Positions 18,516 to 26,662 of a stretch of DNA of 52,513 bases are shown here, piece after piece. Every line of letters begins with the position of its first letter. The first letter of the stretch is position 1. Below the pieces are notes generated by a model. The model did not search any database. It was given only the letters and a program-made list of their open reading frames with translations, and was not told the origin of the DNA. Where the stretch lies: contig DGAU01000023.1 in assembly GCA_002384055.1 (NCBI GenBank), positions 6,980-59,492 on the forward strand, read 5' to 3'. Origin of the DNA: Flavobacteriaceae bacterium UBA4022 (GTDB lineage Bacteria; Bacteroidota; Bacteroidia; Flavobacteriales; Flavobacteriaceae). The translations under genes and the position numbers were made by a program.

Positions 18516-19634
18516 ATGAAACATAGGCTTCTGTTTTATAAAAACAAATTAATGATCCTTCTGGGTGTATTTGGTCTATTGTTCCTTGCGTCGTCTTTCA
18601 TTAATTCTTTGAACCATGAGCCTGCGAAACTCTTTGTTGTGGTGCTAGATGCAGGACATGGCGGAAAGGATAGTGGCAATATCGGTAATGGTTTTAGAGA
18701 AAAAGAAATTGCTTTGGATGTGTCTCTTCAAGTGGGCGAAATTTTGTCGGCAGAACCTAATATTAAAGTGATTTACACCCGAAAGACAGATGTATTCATT
18801 GCGTTAGATGAACGGGCACCTGTAGCCAATAAGGCGGATGCAGATTTATTTGTTTCTATTCATTGTAATGCGCACCATACCCAGGCACAAGGCGCCGAAA
18901 CCTTCGTTATGGGGCTCAGCAAGAGTGAGAAAAATCTAAACACGGCAAAAAAGGAAAACGAAGTCATCTTTTTGGAAGAGAATTACCAAGAACGCTATAA
19001 GGGCTTTGATACAAATTCACCAGAGTCATTGATAGGACTGACCTTGCTTCAAGAAGAATACTTAGATCAAAGCATCCAATTGGCCGGGTTGATTCAGAAC
19101 AATTTTGTGTCCCATCTTAAGCGCAAGGACCGCAGCGTTAAGCAAGATGTCTTTTGGGTGCTCCATCATTCGTATATGCCTAGTGTTTTAATCGAATTAG
19201 GTTTTTTGACCCACAATACCGAGGGACCATACATCAATTCCAAAAAGGGTCGTAAAGAAATGGCCCAAGAAATAGCCCAAGGGATCCTTACTTACAAACA
19301 GGAATTAGATTTGACCCTGCAAAGTAATGACGTGGTCCCGCAAAGCCAGGCACAAGAGTCGTCGGTTGTCAAAGACTCCGATGTTGTTTTTAAAGTGCAA
19401 ATTGCGGCTAGTGGAAAAAAATTGGCATTGGAGCCTTATAATTTTAAGGGCTTGACCGAAATCACGCGTGTCAAAGAAAAAGAGCTTTACCGCTATTACT
19501 ATGGACAGACCAATGACTATAACGTCATAGAATCACTAAGACAAGAAGCCTTAATTAAGGGGTATAAGGGCGCTTATATTGTGGCTTTTAAGGGTGGAGA
19601 ACGTGTGGCCTTGGACGAAGTTTTAAACAAATAG
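18516..19634 (+). CDS. N-acetylmuramoyl-L-alanine amidase (Amidase_3)
   Basis: 372 residues. N-terminal membrane segment or uncleaved signal (about 12-30), then an Amidase_3 domain (about 40-255). Zinc ligands are His48 (LDAGHGG), Glu62 (REKE) and His116 (SIHCNAH); catalytic Glu227 is in LIELGFLTH. The C-terminal 90 residues (FKVQIAASGKKLALEPYNFKGL to KGAYIVAFKGGERV) have the layout of a SPOR-type domain, which binds denuded peptidoglycan at the septum. It cleaves the amide between MurNAc and the stem peptide during cell separation. It opens the long rightward run; its start follows a terminator-like hairpin. Confidence 0.93.
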   Translation: MKHRLLFYKNKLMILLGVFGLLFLASSFINSLNHEPAKLFVVVLDAGHGGKDSGNIGNGFREKEIALDVSLQVGEILSAEPNIKVIYTRKTDVFIALDERAPVANKADADLFVSIHCNAHHTQAQGAETFVMGLSKSEKNLNTAKKENEVIFLEENYQERYKGFDTNSPESLIGLTLLQEEYLDQSIQLAGLIQNNFVSHLKRKDRSVKQDVFWVLHHSYMPSVLIELGFLTHNTEGPYINSKKGRKEMAQEIAQGILTYKQELDLTLQSNDVVPQSQAQESSVVKDSDVVFKVQIAASGKKLALEPYNFKGLTEITRVKEKELYRYYYGQTNDYNVIESLRQEALIKGYKGAYIVAFKGGERVALDEVLNK

Positions 19635-19694
19635 CAGTGGATAATGTCATGGGGAGAAATCTGAATAAAGACCCAGAGGTGACGGAATTATTTT

Positions 19695-19702
19695 TAACTT
19701 TG
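19695..19702 (+). promoter_or_regulatory. Putative -7 box (TAACTTTG) before the MlaD-like gene
   Basis: Exact TAnnTTTG match 23 bases before the TTG start at 19726. It suggests an internal promoter in the 91-base gap after the amidase and agrees with a start near 19726. No TTG is seen at -33 spacing. Confidence 0.4.
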
Positions 19703-19725
19703 TTATTCACCAAAATCCAATTGAT

Positions 19726-20670
19726 TTGACCTTTTCTAAAGAACTTAAGACCGGTGTTTTTGCTGTTGTTTCCATATTGTTGTTCATATTGGGCTTCCAA
19801 TACATGAGGGATAGCAAGTTGTTCCAGGTTTCCAGAGAATTTCACGTGGTCTATCCCAATGTGGTAGGGCTTGAACGCTCTGCAGCTGTGACCATCAATG
19901 GCATGAAGGTTGGAAAAGTTTCGGATATTAAACTGATCAATAGCCAGGGCGATGCTGTCATGGTGACCTTTATAATTGAGGATGATTTTGAGTTTTCTAA
20001 ATCGAGTGTCATCAAAATATACCGTAGTGGGATCATTGGGGGCAATAATTTAGCTGTTTTGACTAATGGAAGTGATCCCATGATTGCTCAAGCAGGGGAC
20101 ACTCTAGTCGGGGCGTTAGAGTCGGGCATGATTGATGGTCTGATCGAGAAATTCACTCCGATTGAAAAGAGTCTTTTGTCAACACTGACCAAAGTTGATT
20201 CGGTTATGTTGGACCTTGATCAAGTTTTGGATCAGGCGGCCAAGCGTCACTTAAGACAGAGTATGGCAGATTTGAGCAGTACTATGGATCAGCTTAATCA
20301 GACAGCCACCTCACTGAATACTCTGGTACAACACAATGAAGCGTATCTCAATAATACTTTTGCGGACCTGGGACGAACGGCTTCGAATATGGCTAAAATC
20401 ACGGATTCTATTGCGTTAATTAACTCCGCAACGCTGCTCAACGATTTGTCTGAGTCCATGAATGCTTTAAAACAGATCACTGCAGCCATGGCCTCTGGAG
20501 AGGGCACCTTAGGGGCTCTGATCAATGACCCTAGTTTATACCAGAATCTTGAACAAGTCACCAAAGAAGCACAAAAATTAGTGGAAGACATTAAGGCACA
20601 ACCAAAGCGATACGTCCACTTTTCGTTATTTGGCTCCAAAGAAGAATCTTCTAAAGAAAAAGATCAGTAA
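19726..20670 (+). CDS. MlaD/Mce-family substrate-binding protein, TTG start
   Basis: 314 residues. N-terminal membrane anchor (about 10-25), then one MCE domain (about 35-115) with VVYPNVVGLERSAAVTINGMKVGKV and IYRSGIIGGNNLAVL, and a long alpha-helical coiled region (about 140-290). MlaD binds phospholipids on the periplasmic face of the MlaFEDB ABC transporter; the permease and ATPase genes are not in this window. The frame has no ATG between the upstream stop (19666-19668) and the conserved start MTFSKELKTGVFAV, so TTG at 19726 is the best start. Its stop overlaps the next ATG by one base. Confidence 0.9.
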   Translation: MTFSKELKTGVFAVVSILLFILGFQYMRDSKLFQVSREFHVVYPNVVGLERSAAVTINGMKVGKVSDIKLINSQGDAVMVTFIIEDDFEFSKSSVIKIYRSGIIGGNNLAVLTNGSDPMIAQAGDTLVGALESGMIDGLIEKFTPIEKSLLSTLTKVDSVMLDLDQVLDQAAKRHLRQSMADLSSTMDQLNQTATSLNTLVQHNEAYLNNTFADLGRTASNMAKITDSIALINSATLLNDLSESMNALKQITAAMASGEGTLGALINDPSLYQNLEQVTKEAQKLVEDIKAQPKRYVHFSLFGSKEESSKEKDQ

Positions 20671-21977
20671 TGAATAGTTGGCCTGATACGGCAAATATCG
20701 TATTCCTGTTGCTCTTAGCAACCGGCATTGGTTTGTTTGCCTACCGCATGAGGCAAATCATTGCCCTGATCAAAATGGGGCGATCTACCGGACCTGTAGG
20801 GGATCAAAAGCAGCGATGGCGTAATGTCGTGCGTATTGCCCTGGGACAATCAAAAATGGTCACAAGACCTGTTTCTGGGTTGTTACATATTGTCGTCTAT
20901 TTGGGATTTGTGATCATCAATATTGAGGTAGTCGAAATCATCATCGACGGCTTATTTGGAACACACCGGATATTTTCTTCTATAGGACCCGTATATGGAA
21001 TGTTGATCGGCTTGTTTGAGGTGTTTGCATTTATGGTCTTTTTGGCCGTGGTGGTCTTTTGGCTGCGCCGCAATGCCCTCAAATTAAAACGATTTTGGCA
21101 CCCAGAGATGCAAGGTTGGCCCAAAAAGGATGCTGACCTCATTCTGTATTTTGAAATGGTTCTGATGACCTTGTTTTTGGTCATGAATGCGACGGATGTA
21201 CCCTTTCAGGAGGCAGCCAGCGGCAATTGGATTTCGGGACACTTATATCCCTTGTTTGCCTCCTATACTGCCGACACATTGCATCTGATAGAAAGAAGTG
21301 CTTGGTGGCTGCATATCGCAGGCATCTTGGTCTTTTTAAATTACCTCTATTATTCAAAGCATCTGCATATTTTATTGGCTTTTCCCAATGTTTATTATGG
21401 CAGTGTGCGCCCTAAAGGTCAGTTCCCAAATTTGGCATCAGTCACAAAAGAGGTACGCTTGATGATGGACCCTAGTGCAGACCCTTATGCAGCGCCACCC
21501 GAAGGTTCGGAACCTGAAAAGTTTGGAGCCAGTGATGTGACCGATTTGAGTCAGATCCAATTGCTTAATGCTATGACCTGTACCGAATGTGGACGGTGTA
21601 CCAGTGAGTGTCCTGCAAATCAAACCGGGAAGTTGTTGTCCCCGCGCAAAATCATGATGGATACCCGAGATCGTTTGGTTGCATTGGGGCAACAAAAACA
21701 AAATGATGGCCCAACTATTCCCGATGGAAAGCAGTTGTTGGACGATTATATTACGCGTGAGGAATTATGGGCCTGTACGACCTGTAATGCTTGTGTTGAG
21801 GCATGCCCTATAAGCATTGATCCCATGTCGATTATTATGTCGATGCGCCAATATTTGGTAATGGAGCAATCTGCAGCACCAACCGAACTCAACGCCACTA
21901 TGGCCAACATAGAAAATAACGCGGCCCCATGGCCATTTAACCAGCAGGATCGAGGTAACTGGATCAACGAAATGTAA
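20670..21977 (+). CDS. Membrane-bound (Fe-S) protein, HdrC/GlpC-like with two 4Fe-4S motifs
   Basis: 435 residues. About five membrane helices in the first 250 residues, with a helix-borne His in HIVVYLGF and another in WWLHIAG that could ligate haem, as in DsrM/NarI-like subunits. The soluble C-terminal part has ferredoxin motifs CTECGRCTSECP (about 303-314) and CTTCNACVEACP (about 368-379). It should pass electrons between the quinone pool or a cytochrome and cytoplasmic Fe-S partners. The likely partner is the CCG-domain protein at 22433. It shares one base with the mlaD stop codon, so translation is probably coupled. The physiological reaction is unknown. Confidence 0.85.
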   Translation: MNSWPDTANIVFLLLLATGIGLFAYRMRQIIALIKMGRSTGPVGDQKQRWRNVVRIALGQSKMVTRPVSGLLHIVVYLGFVIINIEVVEIIIDGLFGTHRIFSSIGPVYGMLIGLFEVFAFMVFLAVVVFWLRRNALKLKRFWHPEMQGWPKKDADLILYFEMVLMTLFLVMNATDVPFQEAASGNWISGHLYPLFASYTADTLHLIERSAWWLHIAGILVFLNYLYYSKHLHILLAFPNVYYGSVRPKGQFPNLASVTKEVRLMMDPSADPYAAPPEGSEPEKFGASDVTDLSQIQLLNAMTCTECGRCTSECPANQTGKLLSPRKIMMDTRDRLVALGQQKQNDGPTIPDGKQLLDDYITREELWACTTCNACVEACPISIDPMSIIMSMRQYLVMEQSAAPTELNATMANIENNAAPWPFNQQDRGNWINEM

Positions 21978-21994
21978 ATAAAATTTTACCGAAC

Positions 21995-22429
21995 ATGAAG
22001 GAGCATAATTTAGACAAGCTACTCGAGCAGAAAGAAGATCAAGGCCAATGGGTGAGCCCGGTATTGCCAGGAGGGATGAAAAACTACCTCATTGACATTG
22101 ACGGAACGATTTGCGATGACATTCCCAATGAACAACCAGAGCGTATGGCTACAGCCAATGTCTATCCTGATGCGCTTAAGACCCTTAATGAATGGTACGA
22201 CGAGGGTCATGTCATTTGTTTCTTCACATCGAGAACCGAAGAGCACCGTGAGATTACCCAGCAGTGGCTCAACAAGCATGGATTTCTTTACCATAGCTTG
22301 CTCATGGGCAAACCCCGTGGTGGAAATTACCATTGGATTGATAATCATTTGGTCAAAGCCACGCGTTATAACGGTAAATTTACGGACCTGGTAGATAAAG
22401 AAGTGACCATCCAAGTTTTTAACGATTGA
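21995..22429 (+). CDS. HAD-superfamily small phosphatase-like protein
   Basis: 144 residues. HAD motif I is LIDIDGTICDD (Asp about 33 and 35), motif II is the Thr/Ser in CFFTSRTEEHR, and a later MGKPRGGNYHWIDNH supplies the Lys and acidic residues. It is a cap-less, short HAD domain like those in LNS2 or polynucleotide-kinase phosphatases. Such proteins in Flavobacteriia may carry the name phosphoheptose isomerase, which the motifs do not support. The substrate is unknown. It lies between the two Fe-S genes, 17 bases after one and 3 before the next. An internal Met at residue 28 is a possible shorter start. Confidence 0.75.
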   Translation: MKEHNLDKLLEQKEDQGQWVSPVLPGGMKNYLIDIDGTICDDIPNEQPERMATANVYPDALKTLNEWYDEGHVICFFTSRTEEHREITQQWLNKHGFLYHSLLMGKPRGGNYHWIDNHLVKATRYNGKFTDLVDKEVTIQVFND

Positions 22430-22432
22430 TAT

Positions 22433-23224
22433 ATGGGTTCCCTGATACACATACCGACATGGGCAGAATGCCAGGCCAAAGGCCAATTACCTGAAGTCTT
22501 ATTTTGGGTAGGCTGTGCCGGAAGCTTTGATGATCGAGCCAAGAAAATCACCAAAGCTTTTGCTAAATTACTGCAATCCTCTAATGTTTCTTTTGCGGTA
22601 TTAGGTGCCGAGGAAAGCTGTACGGGTGATCCTGCAAAGCGCGCAGGAAACGAATTTCTTTTTCAAATGCAAGCCTTAATGAATATTGAGGTACTCAATG
22701 GGTATGGTGTAGGCAAAATCGTCACGACCTGTCCCCATTGTTTTAATACCTTAAAAAATGAATATCCTGACTTGGGTGGGCAATACGACGTGATGCATCA
22801 TACACAGTTCTTGAAGGAGTTGATGACTTCTGGGCGTTTAAAAGTAGAAGGAGGACATTTCCGCGGAAAGAAAATCACTTATCACGACCCCTGTTATTTG
22901 GGTCGTGCAAATGGAGAGTATCAGGCCCCTAGAGACTTGTTGACCGCCCTGGAGATAGAGTTGATCGAAATGAAACGATGCAAAACAAAAGGGCTTTGTT
23001 GTGGCGCTGGTGGCGCACAAATGTTTAAAGAGCCAGAAAAGGGCGACAAGGATATTAATATGGAACGCACAGAAGAAGCGCTAGACACAGGAAGTGAAAT
23101 CATCGCCACAGGATGTCCATTTTGTAACACCATGATGACCGATGGGGTCAAGGGCGATCAACAGGAGCGTACTGTGCCAGTCATGGATATTGCCGAACTT
23201 ATTGCTCAAGCAGCAGACCTATAG
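22433..23224 (+). CDS. CCG-domain (Fe-S) protein, HdrB/LutA-like
   Basis: 263 residues with two cysteine-rich CCG-type repeats. The first includes FWVGCAGSFDDRA, ESCTGDPAKRAGNEFLF and TTCPHCFNTL. The second includes HDPCYLGRANGEY, GLCCGAGGAQMF and TGCPFCNTMM. In HdrB these motifs bind unusual [4Fe-4S] clusters at a disulfide-reducing or electron-accepting site. It is soluble, with no signal. With the membrane Fe-S protein it would form a two-part redox module split over two genes, whereas GlpC or LldF-type proteins fuse the parts. The electron donor and acceptor are unknown. It is followed 5 bases later by a conserved unknown. Confidence 0.88.
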   Translation: MGSLIHIPTWAECQAKGQLPEVLFWVGCAGSFDDRAKKITKAFAKLLQSSNVSFAVLGAEESCTGDPAKRAGNEFLFQMQALMNIEVLNGYGVGKIVTTCPHCFNTLKNEYPDLGGQYDVMHHTQFLKELMTSGRLKVEGGHFRGKKITYHDPCYLGRANGEYQAPRDLLTALEIELIEMKRCKTKGLCCGAGGAQMFKEPEKGDKDINMERTEEALDTGSEIIATGCPFCNTMMTDGVKGDQQERTVPVMDIAELIAQAADL

Positions 23225-23229
23225 AACTT

Positions 23230-23715
23230 ATGTTAGTACCATTTAGCGATTTACCCGATCATTCTCGAGTCTGGATCTATCAGTCTAGCCGCAAATTTAG
23301 TGATGAAGAAGTGTCCGTTATTCAAGAACAAATGGATCTTTTCTTAGCGCAATGGACTGCTCATGGTTCTGATTTGGAAGCGGGCCTAGAGGTGCGTTAC
23401 AATCGTTTTATCATCATTGGGCTTAATCAGGACAATGCGTCCGCATCTGGTTGCAGTATTGATGCTTCTGTGCGTTTTATCCAGCAATTGCAAACTCAGT
23501 TTGATGTCGACTTGCTGGACAAAATGAATGTAACCTTTTATTCTGGAGATTTTATCGCGCACAAATCATTGTTGGACTTCAGAAAAATGGCTAAAAATCG
23601 TTCGGTTTCTAGAGATACCATTGTGTTCAATAATTTGGTCACAACAAAAGAAGATTATTTGGAGCATTGGGAAGTGCCTGCACACGAAAGCTGGCATAAT
23701 CGATTTTTGTCTTAA
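23230..23715 (+). CDS. Conserved hypothetical protein (no ATPase motifs)
   Basis: 161 residues, soluble, no signal peptide. Recognisable features are WIYQSSRKFSD near the start, an FLAQWTAHGSDLEAGLEVRYNRFIII segment, and a C-terminal NNLVTTKEDYLEHWEVP. Similar Flavobacteriia proteins may be listed as ABC transporter ATPase, but there is no Walker A, signature or Walker B motif and the length is too short. The acidic C-terminal and WxxxS/H patterns suggest a small globular domain of unknown function. It sits between the CCG Fe-S protein (5-base gap) and the glycosidase fusion (1-base gap), so it is cotranscribed with them. Confidence 0.75.
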   Translation: MLVPFSDLPDHSRVWIYQSSRKFSDEEVSVIQEQMDLFLAQWTAHGSDLEAGLEVRYNRFIIIGLNQDNASASGCSIDASVRFIQQLQTQFDVDLLDKMNVTFYSGDFIAHKSLLDFRKMAKNRSVSRDTIVFNNLVTTKEDYLEHWEVPAHESWHNRFLS

Positions 23716-23716
23716 G

Positions 23717-26662
23717 ATGAGACAAAGCCCCGCAAAATACCCACTTATATTTCTGTTGCTATGTCTGCTCAACAGCGGTGTAACTTATGGACAAGCTGGG
23801 GACCCTTTGGTAGATCCCAGCCACGTGCTGGAGCAACAGCGTTGGGTGGATAGTGTTTATCAAAGCTTTTCGTTAGAACAAAAGCTAGGGCAATTGTTTA
23901 TGGTCGATGTCTTTTCGCGAGATGACCTGGCCCGAAGAGCACAAATTGACCACTTGATCAATCAATACCATATTGGCGGCATTATTTTCTCAAAGGGTGG
24001 TCCTGTGCGCCAAGCACAGTGGACCAATCATTTTCAACAACAATCCGAATTACCTCTAATGATTGCTATGGATGCCGAATGGGGTCTGGCCATGCGGCTG
24101 GATTCAACCTTCGCTTACCCCTGGAATATGACCCTGGGGGCCATCAATGATCTTTCCACCATTAGGGCAGTTGGTGAGAACATTGGCGCGCATTGCCAGC
24201 GCCTAGGGGTTCATATTAATTTTGCACCCGTAGTGGACCTAAATACGAATCCCAAGAATCCTATCATTGGCAACCGCTCTTTTGGTTCTGACCAGCAACG
24301 GGTCACAGATCAGTCTATAGCCTTCATGGAAGGGATGCAGAGTCGTGGTGTTTTAGCCAATGCCAAGCATTTTCCCGGTCATGGCGATACAGATAAAGAC
24401 TCGCACAAAACCCTCCCTACAGTGGGCTTTAACCGCAAGCGATTAGATGCGGTAGAATTGTTTCCCTATCCCCAACTTTTTGAGCGCGGTTTGAGCAGTG
24501 TTATGGTGGCGCATCTCAATGTGCCTGAACTGACCAAAAAGCGCGGCCGGCCGACTTCATTATCTCAAGAGGTGGTCACAGATTTATTACAAGTCGCAAT
24601 GGGTTTTCGAGGATTGGTGTTTACCGATGCGCTCAATATGAAAGGGGCTTCTGAATATAAAGCACCGGGCGATATAGAATGGGCGGCAATCCAGGCAGGA
24701 AATGACGTATTATTGATACCTGAAGATGTGCCTGCAGCAATGGCACGTTTGATAAAGACCTATAAAAATGGTCTGCTTACCGAAGAGCGCTTAGGGCATT
24801 CGGTCAAAAAAATTCTTAGAGCCAAATACAAAGTAGGACTTCATGATTACCAGCCGGTGGTTTTGGCGCATTTATATCAAGAACTCAACACCCCGCAAGA
24901 CCAGATGCTTTACGATGAGTGTATGGCTCAGGCGATGACCTTGCTCAAAAACAAAAAGCAAATTTTACCCATCCGAGAATTGGGACAAAAACGAATTGCC
25001 TATGTCTCTTTTGGCGAAGATTCAGGGGCGCCATTTCTGAGCGCGCTCAGAGGCTATGCGCAAGTTGATCATATAAAAGGGGAGACCTTAGACGCTATTC
25101 TCCAGCAGCTCAATGGCTATGATTTGGTTATTGCGGGGGTACACAAATCCAACGCTACACCATGGAAAAGTCATCGTATAAAAGATAAGACCTTGGTTTG
25201 GCTTAATGAAATAGCCCGGAAACATCCGGTGGTTCTGTCTCTGTTTGCCAAACCATATGCCTTAAATGATTTTGCGACAACCAAAAATATTAAGGCGCTT
25301 TTGATCGCTTATCAAAATAGTCCTTCAGGCCAAACAATTGCTGCAGAAATCATCTTTGGCGCCCGTGCTTCCCAAGGGCGTTTACCCGTTGAGATCAATG
25401 GTTTTGAGCCTTTAAGTGGGTTAATGACAACCCCATTAAAACAGCTGCAATCCGGGGTGCCTGAATCTGTGGGTCTTTCTTCGGAAGGCCTCAAGCAAAT
25501 TGATCTGCTTTTGGATCAGGGCCTACAACAAGGTATGTTTCCTGGGGCACAGGTCGTTGTCGTGCGAAAAGGACGCGTTGTTTATCAAAAGGCGGTAGGG
25601 TATCATACTTATGATTCTTTGCAACCGGTGCGCTCCACAGATGTATATGACGTGGCCTCTCTAACTAAGATATTGGCGACCTTGCCGCTGGTCATGCAAG
25701 AATTCGATCAAGGTGATTTGAGCATGAAATCTCAATTGGGCAAGCTGCTTCCTGAACTCAAAAACACAAACAAAGACACCCTAAGTTTGTTGCGGGTGTT
25801 ATCACATTATGCAGGACTTCAATCTTGGATTCCTTTTTATAGGGCAACTCTGGATTCAGTGACCCAACAGAGAAACCCTTTGCTTTACCAGACACAAAAG
25901 AGCGATTCATTTGGCCTTAAAGTAGCCAAAGATCTTTATCTAAAGACGTCCTATAAAGACTCTATTTTTCAGGCCATTGCCCAAAGTGAGTTATTGCCTG
26001 AGCGACAATACAAATACAGTGATTTGCCTTATTACTTGCTAAAAGTTTACCTCGAAAGACATCAAAAAAAATCACTTTCAGTATTGTCACAGTCATTTTT
26101 GTATGCCTCGATGGGTGCATGGACCACTGGTTTTCTGCCTCAGGATCGATTTGATTTGGCCCAGATCATACCCACCGAAGAAGATGATTATTTTCGCCAG
26201 CAAAGAATCCATGGAGATGTTCATGATCCCGGCGCAGCTATGTTAGGAGGTGTTGGGGGGCATGCAGGCTTATTCAGTAATGCTCTGGACGTGGCTAAAG
26301 TGATGCAGATGTATTTATGGCATGGGACCTACGCAGGACATCAATACCTCCAACCCGAAACCATCGACGCGTTTAATACTTGTTATTTTTGTGCGGATGA
26401 TGTGCGTCGTGGGGTAGGGTTTGACAAACCACAACTCGAAGACCCAGGCCCGACCTGTGGCTGTGTTTCCATGACGAGTTTTGGACATAGTGGATTTACC
26501 GGAACTTTTGCCTGGGCTGATCCAGAAGAGGAAATGGTCTATGTCTTCTTGTCCAATCGTACGTTTCCATCTGCCGAAAACCGTTTGCTGATCAGCAGTA
26601 ACCTCAGAACTGAAATACAGGCTGCTTTATATGCTTCCATCATCAAAAAAAACGACTTATGA
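23717..26662 (+). CDS. GH3 beta-N-acetylglucosaminidase fused to a serine beta-lactamase-like domain
   Basis: About 981 residues. The ATG at 23717 gives a signal peptide (MRQSPAKYPLIFLLLCLLNSG to TYGQ). The longer open frame overlaps the previous gene. The N-terminal GH3 domain (about 40-400) has the NagZ signature KHFPGHGDTDKDSHKTLP (217-234) and nucleophile Asp304 in VFTDALNM. A GH3 C-terminal region follows. The C-terminal beta-lactamase/PBP-like domain has Ser648-x-x-Lys651 (SLTK), Tyr in YSDLPYY and HSGFTG. It should act in the periplasm on GlcNAc-anhydroMurNAc muropeptides, perhaps trimming peptide or ester links as well. Fusion is a Bacteroidota arrangement. Its stop overlaps bshA. Confidence 0.9.
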   Translation: MRQSPAKYPLIFLLLCLLNSGVTYGQAGDPLVDPSHVLEQQRWVDSVYQSFSLEQKLGQLFMVDVFSRDDLARRAQIDHLINQYHIGGIIFSKGGPVRQAQWTNHFQQQSELPLMIAMDAEWGLAMRLDSTFAYPWNMTLGAINDLSTIRAVGENIGAHCQRLGVHINFAPVVDLNTNPKNPIIGNRSFGSDQQRVTDQSIAFMEGMQSRGVLANAKHFPGHGDTDKDSHKTLPTVGFNRKRLDAVELFPYPQLFERGLSSVMVAHLNVPELTKKRGRPTSLSQEVVTDLLQVAMGFRGLVFTDALNMKGASEYKAPGDIEWAAIQAGNDVLLIPEDVPAAMARLIKTYKNGLLTEERLGHSVKKILRAKYKVGLHDYQPVVLAHLYQELNTPQDQMLYDECMAQAMTLLKNKKQILPIRELGQKRIAYVSFGEDSGAPFLSALRGYAQVDHIKGETLDAILQQLNGYDLVIAGVHKSNATPWKSHRIKDKTLVWLNEIARKHPVVLSLFAKPYALNDFATTKNIKALLIAYQNSPSGQTIAAEIIFGARASQGRLPVEINGFEPLSGLMTTPLKQLQSGVPESVGLSSEGLKQIDLLLDQGLQQGMFPGAQVVVVRKGRVVYQKAVGYHTYDSLQPVRSTDVYDVASLTKILATLPLVMQEFDQGDLSMKSQLGKLLPELKNTNKDTLSLLRVLSHYAGLQSWIPFYRATLDSVTQQRNPLLYQTQKSDSFGLKVAKDLYLKTSYKDSIFQAIAQSELLPERQYKYSDLPYYLLKVYLERHQKKSLSVLSQSFLYASMGAWTTGFLPQDRFDLAQIIPTEEDDYFRQQRIHGDVHDPGAAMLGGVGGHAGLFSNALDVAKVMQMYLWHGTYAGHQYLQPETIDAFNTCYFCADDVRRGVGFDKPQLEDPGPTCGCVSMTSFGHSGFTGTFAWADPEEEMVYVFLSNRTFPSAENRLLISSNLRTEIQAALYASIIKKNDL

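Noticed and set aside
22019..22486. A 155-codon open frame opposite the HAD-like gene
   Set aside because: It is the reverse of a gene with clear HAD motifs and has no recognisable domain.
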